NCBI RefSeq assembly: GCF_009932435.1
Contig: NZ_BJOU01000001.1
Coordinates: 744,001-808,000, forward strand
Reading direction: 5' to 3'
DNA: 64,000 bases
Origin: Gordonia crocea
Lineage (GTDB): Bacteria > Actinomycetota > Actinomycetes > Mycobacteriales > Mycobacteriaceae
The notes under the pieces were generated by a model. It was given only the letters and a program-made list of their open reading frames with translations, searched no databases and was not told the origin of the DNA. Both the position numbers and the translations under genes were made by a program. The number at the start of each line of letters is the position of its first letter. The stretch's first letter is position 1. Positions 54,366-63,178 of the stretch are shown piece after piece.

Positions 54366-55088
54366 TCAGAAGTCGTCGTCCTCGTCGACGCCCATGGCGA
54401 TATGCAGCGGCTGGTTCAGGTCCAGTTCCACACCCTCGTCGAGATTGGCGGTCACGATGCCGATCGCCGAACGCGTGATCTGGTCGACGAACTGCTCCTT
54501 CGTGAGGGAATCGTTGGCCGGCTTGTCGGTGCGGATCCACCAGTCGGCCGCCGATGCCGCCATGCCGAAGACCGAGTGGATCATCAGTTCGAACTGCTGG
54601 TGGCTGCTGATGACGTTCGACAGCAACCCCTCGGCGACGTGCGCGGCTCGGTCGATCGACGCGCGCGCCACGATCAGTGGATGCTCTCCGTCTCCGGTCG
54701 CCGCCGCGTATTGGCCGCTGGCCAGGAACAGGACGAGGTTGGGATGTTCGCTGATGGTCTCGGCGTACTTGGCGACGAGCCGCCGCACGATCTGTTCGGC
54801 CGAGTCCTCGTAGATGTTCAGCGTCCCCGACAGGCGATCCCACAGGGTCTCGACGACGTTCTCCAGAATCGCGTGGTACAGGTCGTTCTTGTCGTCGAAG
54901 AACCGGTAGAGCTTAGGTTTCCGGACGCCGAGTTCGGCACAGATGTCGTCGAGCGTCGCCTGCGGTCCGATGGTGTCGATGGCGCGGATCGACGCGTCGA
55001 CGAACTCGGCGCGGACCTTCACGCGGTGTTCGGCCCAGCGAGTGGTGCGCGCGTCCGCGCGCTTGGTGGCTACTGATGCGTTGGGCAC
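54366..55088 (-). CDS. TetR-family regulator, candidate repressor of the mce cluster
   Basis: 240 residues. The HTH domain reads RAIDTIGPQATLDDICAELGVRKPKLYRFFDDKNDLYHAIL near residues 36-76. The ligand domain is helical, with a long acidic tail (VDEDDDF). It is the only regulator gene inside the cluster, placed between the fourth and fifth units that carry the 25-base operator. A half-site ACTCCGGGTA (55107-55116) lies 19 bases upstream of its own start, consistent with autoregulation. The inducer is unknown and is probably the substrate or an early intermediate of the pathway. Confidence 0.85.
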   Translation of the reverse strand: MPNASVATKRADARTTRWAEHRVKVRAEFVDASIRAIDTIGPQATLDDICAELGVRKPKLYRFFDDKNDLYHAILENVVETLWDRLSGTLNIYEDSAEQIVRRLVAKYAETISEHPNLVLFLASGQYAAATGDGEHPLIVARASIDRAAHVAEGLLSNVISSHQQFELMIHSVFGMAASAADWWIRTDKPANDSLTKEQFVDQITRSAIGIVTANLDEGVELDLNQPLHIAMGVDEDDDF

Positions 55089-55167
55089 GTCCCAAATATA
55101 CGCGATACTCCGGGTAGTAGGTTACGCGGATCTGTCGATGTTGCTGACATCGGCGGACTCAAGCATT

Positions 55168-55192
55168 ACTCTCGGTATCTAGTACTGAGAGT
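55168..55192. promoter_or_regulatory. mce-cluster operator site E
   Basis: ACTCTCGGTA-TCTAG-TACTGAGAGT matches the shared motif exactly at the defined positions. The arms extend to 12 bases (55166-55177 and 55183-55194) with one mismatch. It lies 10 bases upstream of ATG 55202. Confidence 0.8.
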
Positions 55193-55201
55193 AAGGATGA
55201 A

Positions 55202-55693
55202 ATGGTTCGACAGAAGCGCGTTGCGTTGGCCGTTGTCACGGCCGTGTGCGTCGCGGGGGGACTCGCCGGATGCGCCGATGCCCTGACCGGGGGAGCCGTC
55301 TCGTTCAGTTCCTATCCGCCGGTGAGTACGTTGCGGTCCATGCCTCCGCTGGCGACCGTATTGCCCGCTGGCTTCCCGGCAGCGGTCCCGGTCGTTGGCG
55401 GGAGGTATCGGCGGATCCATAGCCCCACCCTCGGCGACCGGGCCTATGTGCTCGCCGTCGGAGATACGGGTCCATCGGCTCTCGAGCACGCGCGCACCAG
55501 GCTGCTCGATGCCGGGTTTATCGAGCAGGACTTCGTGGGACAGCGGACCTACATCGGCCGAGGGCACACCGTCACCGTGGCATCCGTCGATGCCGGATTC
55601 GGGTTCTCCCTCGTCTACACGGTGCTGCCGACCGCCGACGTCGCGGGGCTTGGGTCGATCCCCAATATCGACCTTTCCGATCTGTTCGGGTAG
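55202..55693 (+). CDS. lipoprotein of unknown function linked to MmpL
   Basis: 163 residues from ATG 55202, with AAGGA upstream. The signal peptide ends in lipobox LAGC, Cys24. The mature domain (LPAGFPAAVPVVGGRYRR, then a helix DTGPSALEHARTRLLDAGF) resembles the lipoprotein at 2860-3303 in length and layout. It is the first gene of a unit with MmpL (eight bases apart) under site E and could be the periplasmic partner of that transporter. No functional motif is recognised. Confidence 0.7.
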   Translation: MVRQKRVALAVVTAVCVAGGLAGCADALTGGAVSFSSYPPVSTLRSMPPLATVLPAGFPAAVPVVGGRYRRIHSPTLGDRAYVLAVGDTGPSALEHARTRLLDAGFIEQDFVGQRTYIGRGHTVTVASVDAGFGFSLVYTVLPTADVAGLGSIPNIDLSDLFG

Positions 55694-55701
55694 GGGGCCC
55701 G

Positions 55702-58692
55702 GTGTCACATCAATACAGTCCGAAGTTCGAGCGGGTGGGCCGGTTCACCGCGCGCTACGCCACGTGGGTGGTGCTGGGCTGGTTCGCCCTGGCGGCGGTG
55801 GTGAACGTCGCGTGGCCGCAGCTCGAAGACGTCGCAGCGCGCAAAGCAGCGAGTCCCATTCCCGCCAATTCGCCCGCAATCCAATCGATGTTGACGATGG
55901 CGGACAAATTCGGTGAACGCGGCAACCTAAACTCGGTCATCGTCGTCATGGAGAACCCGGCCGGGATGACCGGTGAGGCCCGCGCGAGGTACGACGCGAC
56001 GGTCGAGCGTCTGAGCGGACGTCCCGACGCGGTCGCCTTCGTACAGGACGTGCTGGGCGATCCGGTCGTCGCGGCGAACCCCGCGGTGCGCAGCCAGGTG
56101 ATGAGCGAGGACGGCAAGGCCTGGATTCTGCTGGCCGGGCTGACCGGCGACATCGGTTCGCCCAAGACCCTCGCCTCGCTGCAAGTGGCCCAGGACATCG
56201 TGCATCAGACCTTCGACGGTTCGCCGACGAAGGCCTGGGTCACGGGTCCGACGGCGACGGTGGGCGATCTGGCGATGACCAGCGTTGCGGACATCCGGGT
56301 CATCGGCGCGGTCACCTTCGTACTGATCAGCATCATCCTGCTGCTCGTCTTCCGTTCGGTGTTCACCGCCCTGCTGCCCATGCTCGTGATGGGCGTCTCC
56401 GTCGGAGTCGCGCGCGGGGTCGTCGCCGGGCTCAGCGAGATCGGCCTGCCCATCTCGACGATGTCGGCGACGCTGATGGTCGCGATCCTGGCGGGTGCGT
56501 GTGTCAACTATTCGGTCTTCCTGATCAGCCGGTATCACGAGAATCTGCGTTCCGGAATGGATCCGCCGGAGGCGCTGGCGAAAGCGTCGGGCTCGATGTC
56601 GCGGGTGATCATGGCGGCGGCGGCGACCATCGCGATCGCCAATCTCGCCCAGCTGACGGCGAAGCTGCAGTTCCTTTCGGCGGCGGGACCGGCCGTGGCT
56701 ATCTCGATCGGGGTCGGATTTCTGGCGTCGATCACCATGCTGCCCGCCGTGCTCGCCCTGGCGGCCCACTTCAACCTGGGGTTGGCGAAGCCGGATCGGA
56801 CGGGGGCGTACTGGCGGCGGATCGGCGAGATGGTTGTCGCGCGGCCGGTCCAGACCCTGGTCGCGAGTCTGGTGGTGCTGGCGTTGCTGTCCGGGCTGAC
56901 CGCGTTCATCCACGTCGGTTACGACGATCGCAAAGCCCAGCCCCAAGACACCGAGAGCGCATTGGGCTACGCGACGATGGACAAGCACTTTCCCACCGAC
57001 ACGATGATCCCGCAGTACGTGGTCGTCGAATCGGAGAAAGATCTGCGCACCCCCGAGGGCCTGGCCGACCTCGACCAGCTGGCGGGACGGATCGCCCAGA
57101 TGCGCACCATCAAGCGGGTCCTGGGCATCACCCGCCCCGACGGGCGGAAGCTGACCCAGGCGACGCTGGCGTGGCAACTCGGGATGATGGGCGAGCAGAT
57201 GGCGAAGGCCGGCCAGGCGAACCCCCGGCTGCTGCAGCAGATCGATCAGCTCCGCAGCGTGGCAACGGCGATGGAATCGCTCTCCGGCGACGCGGCGGGC
57301 GCGGACGCGGCCGGGCTGCTGGCCAGCGCCCGGAAGATGCTGTCGACCGCGAAGTCGGCGTCGGAGCAGATGGACGCCTACTCGGGGCTGGTGCGCAAGG
57401 CCGGCTCGTCGGCCGAGATGATCGACCAGCTGGCCAGGCTCTCGCCGGTGCTGCTGGCCGTGGCATCGGCGCTCGACTCGGCGTCGACGGTCCTGATCCC
57501 GCTGCTCGATTCGCCCCAATGCCGGGCCAACCGGGAATGCAGGCAACTGCGCGGGCAGCTCGCCTCGGTGACCGCGATGAATCGGGACGGCCAGTTGAAG
57601 GAGATCGCCGAGCTGACCCGATCGCTGGCGACCCCGGCGGGCCGGGGCACTGCCAAGAACGCGATTCACTCGCTGGTCGAGCAGTACGAGCAGGCGCGCC
57701 AGATGCTGGCCCAGGTACCCGCCGCGGAGCGTCAGCTCGACCGCGTGTCCGAGGTGATGGCCGCGATGTCGGCCGCCGGAATCGACCTCTCCGACACCGA
57801 TGCGATGGTGCGCCAGGCCAGGAAGATGGCCGACGGGGCGCGCGAGGCGATGGCCGGGATGACCGCGCTCGCCGCCTATCTGCAGACCGTCGGCAAGGCC
57901 GCGTCGGGCGATTCGGCGTCCGGCTTCTACCTGGCGTCCGGCCTGCTCGACAACCCGGACTTCGGGTTGCTCAGCAAGGCGTTCATCTCCACCGACGGCA
58001 AGACCGCTCGCTATCTCATTCAGTCCACAATCAATCCGTTCTCCGAGGACGCGATGATGTTGTCGCGGGAGATGCGCACGGTTGGTGAAGCTGCGCTGCC
58101 CAATACCAGCCTGTCCACGGCACACGTCAGCATCGGTGGGTTTCCGTCGATCAACGCCGATCTGCAGGAGATGTTCCGCCGAGACTTCACGGAGATCGTC
58201 ATCGTCACCCTCCTGGTGATCCTGGCGGTGATGTGCCTGCTGTTGCGCGCCGTGCTGGCACCGCTCTATCTGCTCGCGTCGGTGCTGCTGACGTACGGCG
58301 CGTCCATCGGTGCCGGCGTCCTCGTCTTCGGCGTCATCGGCGGCCAGGAGATCTACTGGGCCGTTCCGGCTATGGCGTTCACCTTGGTCGTCGCGGTCGG
58401 TGCCGACTACAACATGCTGTTCATGGCCCGGTTGCGGGAACAGCCCTGTGCGGAGGCCAAGGATGCGATCGTGCCAGCGGTGGTGGGCACCGGATCGGTG
58501 ATCACCTCGGCCGGGCTCATCTTCGCCGCCGCGATGTTCGGGATGCTCGCCGGATCGGTGTCGACCATGGTGCAGATGGGCTTCATCATCGGCATCGGGA
58601 TTCTGATCGACACTTTCATCGTGCGGACGATCACGGTTCCGGCCGTGGTGGCCCTGGTCGGCAACCGCAGCTGGTGGCCGTCGAAGAAATGA
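55702..58692 (+). CDS. MmpL-family RND lipid transporter
   Basis: 996 residues from GTG 55702. It has the MmpL layout: one membrane helix near residue 20, a large periplasmic domain, a block of five helices (residues about 195-360), a second periplasmic domain of about 420 residues rich in coiled coil, and a C-terminal helix block. Proton-relay motifs appear as VNYSVFLISRYHE and VGADYNMLFMARLRE, the two conserved Asp/Asn-Tyr pairs of MmpL. In the first the usual Asp-Tyr is Asn-Tyr. It exports lipids or siderophores across the inner membrane. It is co-transcribed with a lipoprotein and an SRPBCC gene. Confidence 0.9.
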   Translation: MSHQYSPKFERVGRFTARYATWVVLGWFALAAVVNVAWPQLEDVAARKAASPIPANSPAIQSMLTMADKFGERGNLNSVIVVMENPAGMTGEARARYDATVERLSGRPDAVAFVQDVLGDPVVAANPAVRSQVMSEDGKAWILLAGLTGDIGSPKTLASLQVAQDIVHQTFDGSPTKAWVTGPTATVGDLAMTSVADIRVIGAVTFVLISIILLLVFRSVFTALLPMLVMGVSVGVARGVVAGLSEIGLPISTMSATLMVAILAGACVNYSVFLISRYHENLRSGMDPPEALAKASGSMSRVIMAAAATIAIANLAQLTAKLQFLSAAGPAVAISIGVGFLASITMLPAVLALAAHFNLGLAKPDRTGAYWRRIGEMVVARPVQTLVASLVVLALLSGLTAFIHVGYDDRKAQPQDTESALGYATMDKHFPTDTMIPQYVVVESEKDLRTPEGLADLDQLAGRIAQMRTIKRVLGITRPDGRKLTQATLAWQLGMMGEQMAKAGQANPRLLQQIDQLRSVATAMESLSGDAAGADAAGLLASARKMLSTAKSASEQMDAYSGLVRKAGSSAEMIDQLARLSPVLLAVASALDSASTVLIPLLDSPQCRANRECRQLRGQLASVTAMNRDGQLKEIAELTRSLATPAGRGTAKNAIHSLVEQYEQARQMLAQVPAAERQLDRVSEVMAAMSAAGIDLSDTDAMVRQARKMADGAREAMAGMTALAAYLQTVGKAASGDSASGFYLASGLLDNPDFGLLSKAFISTDGKTARYLIQSTINPFSEDAMMLSREMRTVGEAALPNTSLSTAHVSIGGFPSINADLQEMFRRDFTEIVIVTLLVILAVMCLLLRAVLAPLYLLASVLLTYGASIGAGVLVFGVIGGQEIYWAVPAMAFTLVVAVGADYNMLFMARLREQPCAEAKDAIVPAVVGTGSVITSAGLIFAAAMFGMLAGSVSTMVQMGFIIGIGILIDTFIVRTITVPAVVALVGNRSWWPSKK

Positions 58693-58696
58693 GGAT

Positions 58697-59179
58697 GTGG
58701 CGATCGTGATCTATGAGAAGTATGAGTTGGCGGTACCGGCCGAGCCCGAGGTCGCGCTCGCGATACTGAAGGACGTCGAAGGGATGGACGCCTGGGTGCG
58801 GCCGCATCTTCCCCGCTGGCCGAAAATCACCGCCAGCACGTGGGTGGTCGAGCGCAGTGATGACGGCGACCCGCTCCTCGTCGCGGCGAAGACGAGCGCA
58901 CTGGGGATCAGCGACGAAACGCTCACCGCCTACCGGTGGGCGCCCGACGGGGTCACGACGACGTTGCGATCGAGCCGTGTGCTGCGAAGCAGTCAGGGCA
59001 CCTACGCGATCGAGGAGACCCTGGGCGGGACGTCCCTCCTGCGGGTCGAACTGAGCGCGGACGTGAAGATCCGCCTGCCGAGAATCCTGGAGCGGCGGAT
59101 GGAGGCGGTGCAACGGGACTTCGCGACCGCACTGCAACGCGCATTCGTCGGCGAGGCGGAGCGTCGCCGAGGTCGCTGA
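58697..59179 (+). CDS. SRPBCC (START-like) family protein
   Basis: 160 residues from GTG 58697, five bases after the MmpL stop. It follows the same pattern as the SRPBCC protein at 18540-18980 (LAILKDVEGMDAWVRPHLPRWPK, then GTYAIEETLGGTSLLRVELSADVKIRLP), with a C-terminal amphipathic helix. It probably binds a hydrophobic ligand in the cytoplasm and may hand it to MmpL. That coupling is inferred from the operon only. Confidence 0.78.
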   Translation: MAIVIYEKYELAVPAEPEVALAILKDVEGMDAWVRPHLPRWPKITASTWVVERSDDGDPLLVAAKTSALGISDETLTAYRWAPDGVTTTLRSSRVLRSSQGTYAIEETLGGTSLLRVELSADVKIRLPRILERRMEAVQRDFATALQRAFVGEAERRRGR

Positions 59180-59212
59180 GTCCGGAAGTCGGCTCGGTGC
59201 GATAGCGCGAAG

Positions 59213-59851
59213 TCACCGGCGCGTGGGTGTCAATCGCAGAATGATCGTGCAGTCGGTACCCGCCGGATCGGGGGCCACGCCGACGTCGTACTGGTCGGCC
59301 AACGCCGGACTCGCCGTAGCGATGGCCTCACGCAGCGCGCCGGCGATTATCCCGCGGGAGACCGAGGGATCAGCCCGGGTGATATCGCGCAGGGGACAGG
59401 AGCAGATCGTCAATTCGTGTTCCCCGAAGACGCTGGCCGCCCCCTGGACCGCGAAGCCGAGTTTGGTCAGGACGGTTTCGGCAACCGAGATTGGGTCGGG
59501 CAGGTCGGCGGCGGATTCCTGCGCCACCGGGGCGGCCCAGCGTCGGCCTATCTCTACGGCCGCCGCGTGCCGCGAAGCCTCGTCGTCGCCGAGGGTTTCC
59601 ACGAGCAGCGTGATCAGCCGCAGATCCGGTTTGGCCACGGCCGGCGAATAACCCGTGCGCGGGCGCCCGACGCTGGTGGCCGGCAGTGCGATGGCCTCGA
59701 CGAGACCCTGCTCGATGAGCTTGTTGAGGTGGAAGCGGGCGGTGCTGACATGGACGTCGAGGGCGTCGGCGACGTAGGAGGCGTCCACCGGCTCACCTGC
59801 GGCTTCGACGGTGGCCAACACGTGGTCGCGCTGGCGTGCGCGGATCCTCAT
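59213..59851 (-). CDS. winged-helix transcriptional regulator (ArsR/SufR-like)
   Basis: 212 residues. An N-terminal winged helix-turn-helix (VDASYVADALDVHVSTARFHLNKLIEQGLVE near residues 22-52) is followed by the wing GRPRTGYSP. The C-terminal ligand domain carries ICSCPLRDITRADPSVSRG, similar to the cysteine region of SufR-like regulators, but only two cysteines are adjacent here and the spacing of a four-cysteine cluster is not met. It is therefore not a clear iron-sulfur sensor. It is upstream of the ABC transporter genes on the same strand but not in the same unit order. Confidence 0.75.
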   Translation of the reverse strand: MRIRARQRDHVLATVEAAGEPVDASYVADALDVHVSTARFHLNKLIEQGLVEAIALPATSVGRPRTGYSPAVAKPDLRLITLLVETLGDDEASRHAAAVEIGRRWAAPVAQESAADLPDPISVAETVLTKLGFAVQGAASVFGEHELTICSCPLRDITRADPSVSRGIIAGALREAIATASPALADQYDVGVAPDPAGTDCTIILRLTPTRR

Positions 59852-59918
59852 CTCTGGCCTCCTTCTGCGGTGACGGGGTTGGGCTGTTCGTTTCGAGGGT
59901 ATCGGGCAGTCGGCCTGA

Positions 59919-60707
59919 TCAGTCGCGTGCCCGGCGAATGGCGGTCGCGGCGATGCCGGCGCCGACGAAGGCAGCGGCGATCGCGGCGAAGTAGAGCAGG
60001 GCGCCGTTGGGGCCCCACGGCGGGGTGAGGACGATCGCCTGGCCGGTGCCGTAGATCCCGTTGAGGAAGGGCATGTATTGCTGCAGCCGGGCGAGGTCGC
60101 GGATGAGGGCGATGGCGTCCTCGATCAGCCCGGCCCACAGCAGCATCAGCGCGATGGTCGTCACGCCGGAGTTGGTCAGCGCCGCCAGCCCGACGCCGAG
60201 GGCGACGGCGCAGAAGGCGAAAAGCGGTACGGCCCAACAGAACCGGATTCCGGCGGCCGAACCGAGGCTGACGCCGCCGTAGACGACGGGGAACAGGCGC
60301 GGCAGCGTCGTCATGAGCAGCACGACCATGGCCAACACTGCCGCGGCCGCCAGGGCGCCGTAATAGAGGACGCGGGCGAAGATCATCGTCGACGAGGAGC
60401 CGAAGAGGTAGCGCTCGTAGTCGGCCGTCGACCCGCGGTTGGCCGAGGCATGCGCATGGGCGGCGCCGACGGCCAAGATGAGGACGCCCAGGTTGATCAC
60501 CCAGTACACCGAGTTGTTCGATTCGGCGGTGCCGACCTGGATCGAGTCCAAGCCGATCGTCGCGAACCGTTCCGAGATCACGGCAACCGCGTAGGTGATG
60601 AACAGGGGAATCGCGATGGCGAGCGGGACGGTGACGAACCACCACGGACTGCGCCGACCGCCGATCCGGGTGGCCTCGGTGGCCACGGCAGACACCAATG
60701 CGGTCAC
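59919..60707 (-). CDS. ABC transporter permease
   Basis: 262 residues from GTG 60707, overlapping the ATPase stop by four bases. It has six predicted membrane helices in an ABC-2-like arrangement. The long frame to 61289 is a shadow of the ATPase gene. It partners with the ATPase encoded just upstream. The transported substrate cannot be inferred. Confidence 0.8.
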   Translation of the reverse strand: MTALVSAVATEATRIGGRRSPWWFVTVPLAIAIPLFITYAVAVISERFATIGLDSIQVGTAESNNSVYWVINLGVLILAVGAAHAHASANRGSTADYERYLFGSSSTMIFARVLYYGALAAAAVLAMVVLLMTTLPRLFPVVYGGVSLGSAAGIRFCWAVPLFAFCAVALGVGLAALTNSGVTTIALMLLWAGLIEDAIALIRDLARLQQYMPFLNGIYGTGQAIVLTPPWGPNGALLYFAAIAAAFVGAGIAATAIRRARD

Positions 60708-61423
60708 GCTGAGTACTCCGAATCCATCGGGTCGCCGATCGCGCGCAGATACGCGGACTCGAGATCGGGGGCATCGCCGAGGAAGTCCTCGAGCGGGTCG
60801 TCGGCGATGAGTCGGCCGCCGCGGAGCACGAGGATCCGGTCGGCGTTGCGGCGGACCTCGTCGAGGAGGTGGGAGGCGACGAGGACCGCACGGCCGTCGT
60901 CGGCGAGTTCGCGCAGCAGAGTGCGCAGCCAGATGATCCCGGCGATGTCGAGGCCGTTGAGCGGCTCGTCGAAGAGGAGTACCGGTGGGTCGCCGAGCAG
61001 GGTGCCGGCGATGCCGACGCGTTGGCGCATCCCCAGGGAGTAGTCGCCGATCGGGCGGTGGGCGACGTCGGTGAGTCCGACGAGGTCGATGACCTCGTCG
61101 ACGCGTTGGTCGGAGACCCGGGCCGAGTGGGCCAGCCACCGCAGATGGCGGCGGGCGGTGTGGCGGGGGGTGAATCCGTCGATGTCGAGGTGGATTCCCA
61201 ACTCGCGGACGTGGCGGCGGCGGTTGGACCACGGCCGACCGTTGATCGCGATGGATCCCCGGTCGGCCGTGGTCACTCCGCTCACGCACCGCAACAACGT
61301 GGACTTGCCCGCACCGTTGAGGCCGAGGAGGTAGGTCAGCGAACCCGAGGCGACCTCGGTGGAGATCCCGTCCAGGACCGTTCGCGGACCGTAGCTCTTC
61401 GTCAGCCCCTCGATGCGCAGCAT
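60704..61423 (-). CDS. ABC transporter ATP-binding protein
   Basis: 239 residues from ATG 61423 (MLRIEGLTKSYG). It has Walker A LLGLNGAGKST near residue 36, the signature YSLGMRQRVGIAG near residue 128, and Walker B VLLFDEPLNGLD near residue 148, with the H-loop in VLVASHLLDEV. It energises the permease encoded directly downstream. It starts eight bases after the MTB12-like gene, so all three may be co-transcribed. A longer start at 61471 would overlap that gene and is rejected. Confidence 0.9.
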   Translation of the reverse strand: MLRIEGLTKSYGPRTVLDGISTEVASGSLTYLLGLNGAGKSTLLRCVSGVTTADRGSIAINGRPWSNRRRHVRELGIHLDIDGFTPRHTARRHLRWLAHSARVSDQRVDEVIDLVGLTDVAHRPIGDYSLGMRQRVGIAGTLLGDPPVLLFDEPLNGLDIAGIIWLRTLLRELADDGRAVLVASHLLDEVRRNADRILVLRGGRLIADDPLEDFLGDAPDLESAYLRAIGDPMDSEYSA

Positions 61424-61430
61424 GTCGTCG

Positions 61431-61904
61431 TCAGGCGTTGCAGTAGATCGGCAGACCGACGGTCTTGACACCCTGGCACATGGAGCTGGCGGCCAGCTTC
61501 CAGTTACCGCCCTGGTAGACGAAGTCGATCGGCATGTTGATCGTCGGGCGTCCGGTCGACCAGCTGGTCATGTTCACCTGGACGCGGGTCGGGCTCTTGC
61601 GGACCAGCGGGCCGGTGACCTTGTTCCCACCGCGGGGGGCGCGGAACAGGCCCAGGTTGTAGACGGTCCGCGGAACGACGACGGCGTTCGCCCCGCCCTC
61701 GACGTTGGCAGCCTTGGCCTCGTCGGAGGCCGGGGTCTCCACGAGGAACTTGACGATGTTGCCGAGGTCGGTGACGGTCGGGTTCTTCGTGGTCACCTTG
61801 AAGTTCGCCGGCAGTGCCGAGGCCTGGGAGGTGACGGTAGCGGTGCCAATCAGTGCGGTGAGGGTGGCGAGGACGGCGATGAGTGCCGTGCGGACCATTT
61901 TCAT
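61431..61904 (-). CDS. secreted MTB12-like protein
   Basis: 157 residues with a cleavable signal peptide of about 30 residues ending near SQASA. The mature domain has NVEGGANAVVV near residue 67 and FVYQGGNWKLAASSMCQGV at the end, matching the layout of the mycobacterial low-molecular-weight antigen MTB12 (a secreted alpha+beta protein of unknown role). Two cysteines near the C-terminus may form a disulfide. The family call is by eye. Confidence 0.65.
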   Translation of the reverse strand: MKMVRTALIAVLATLTALIGTATVTSQASALPANFKVTTKNPTVTDLGNIVKFLVETPASDEAKAANVEGGANAVVVPRTVYNLGLFRAPRGGNKVTGPLVRKSPTRVQVNMTSWSTGRPTINMPIDFVYQGGNWKLAASSMCQGVKTVGLPIYCNA

Positions 61905-61939
61905 CGGTTTTCCTTTCGGTTGGGTACTGCGTTACTCGG

Positions 61940-62287
61940 TTACTTGGGATGGTGGTGCGGGGTGAGGACGATCAGCGACAGCGCCGAGTCCTCGGTGGCC
62001 GTCAGCGAGTGGGAGATCTCGGCTTCGACGTGAATGGCCGACCCGGGGGTCAGCACGGTCGTCTGATCGCCGACGGTGAACTCGACCCGACCGGCCTGGC
62101 TGACCACGAGGATCGGCCACCGGGCGGTGTGCTCGGCCATGGTCTGGCCGGCCCGGAAGCTGAGCCGGACGACGGTCGCGCCGTTGAGGTGGGCGAGCGC
62201 CTTGATGTCCGGGCCGGAGGATTCCGGCAGGCTCAGCGCGGTGTCGGCGAGGCCGGTGACGACGGTGTCGGTCGGGGTGTCGGTCAT
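61940..62287 (-). CDS. small cupin-fold protein
   Basis: 115 residues forming a single cupin barrel. Motif 1 is FRAGQTMAEHTARWPILVVSQAG near residues 47-69, and motif 2 is reduced (PGSAIHVEAEISHSLTA). Some metal-ligand histidines remain (AEHT, EISHS). It may be a regulator-like or quercetinase-like cupin of unknown substrate. It lies between the methyltransferase and MTB12-like genes on the same strand. Confidence 0.8.
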   Translation of the reverse strand: MTDTPTDTVVTGLADTALSLPESSGPDIKALAHLNGATVVRLSFRAGQTMAEHTARWPILVVSQAGRVEFTVGDQTTVLTPGSAIHVEAEISHSLTATEDSALSLIVLTPHHHPK

Positions 62288-62350
62288 GCGTACTCCTTCA
62301 GATGGCCGCCGGGCGGGCGGCGCGGTGGGCTGGATGAAGTTCGGACGTGC

Positions 62351-63142
62351 TCAGTTGCGGACCGCGATGATCTCGATGGCCGCGAGGTTGTCCTTGTACT
62401 TGCGGAACGTCTTGCGCATACCGAGGACGCGTTTGCGGGCGTCGCCGTTGCGGATCACATTCCCGACGAAGCGCAGGGCGCCGAAGAGCCCCTCGTCGGC
62501 GATCACCCGGCGCGGCTGTAGGAGAGCCATCGGGGCGAACCGGACCTGCTCGACGGTGAAGCCGGCATCGGTGAGGAGCTTGCGCCACTCGGTCTCGGTG
62601 AGCGGGCGGGCGTTGACCTTGATCGAGCGGGCCAGCGACTTGCGGATCTCGGTCTTCTGCTCGTCGTTGAGGGTGTCGGGTTCCAGGGCGAGTTCGTGGA
62701 TCGCGTAGCGGCCGCCCGGGCGCAGGACGCGCTTGGCCTCCGCGGCGATCGCGGCCTTGGTCTTGTCGCCCTGCATCGTCAGCATTGCCTCGCCGATGGC
62801 CACGTCGACGCTCGCGTCGTCGAGACCGGTGGCCTGCGCCTCGCCGGTGGTGATGGTGCCCCGGTCGCCGACCACGCTGGCGGCCAGTTTCGCGGCGGCC
62901 TCGTCGGCCTCGACGCCGCGGTAGCTGCGCGGCGACAGGGCCAAGATCTCGGTTGCGGTCCGGCCGAGGCCGGGGGCGATCTCGAGAACATCGGCGTCGG
63001 CGAGGTTGGCGTCGGCGAGGAGGTGCTCGGTCAGTTCGATCCCGCCGGGGCGCAGGACGCGCTTGCCGAGCTTGGCCAGGATCCAGTGTCCGGGCATGTC
63101 TTCTTCACGACGGTCGGAAAAGGGCAAATCGGTTGCGGCCAT
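62351..63142 (-). CDS. class I SAM-dependent methyltransferase
   Basis: 263 residues from ATG 63142, with AAGGAG eight bases upstream. The SAM-binding motif is VLEIAPGLGRTATEIL near residue 52, followed by GVEADEAAAKLA and the post-motif LRPGGRYAIHEL. It resembles UbiE/sterol-type methyltransferases. Two possible iron boxes lie in the 76-base upstream region (63179-63197 and 63203-63221). The substrate is unknown. Confidence 0.85.
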   Translation of the reverse strand: MAATDLPFSDRREEDMPGHWILAKLGKRVLRPGGIELTEHLLADANLADADVLEIAPGLGRTATEILALSPRSYRGVEADEAAAKLAASVVGDRGTITTGEAQATGLDDASVDVAIGEAMLTMQGDKTKAAIAAEAKRVLRPGGRYAIHELALEPDTLNDEQKTEIRKSLARSIKVNARPLTETEWRKLLTDAGFTVEQVRFAPMALLQPRRVIADEGLFGALRFVGNVIRNGDARKRVLGMRKTFRKYKDNLAAIEIIAVRN

Positions 63143-63178
63143 GGGACACGCTCCTTCTTTTTGGAGGATGCGTATACG

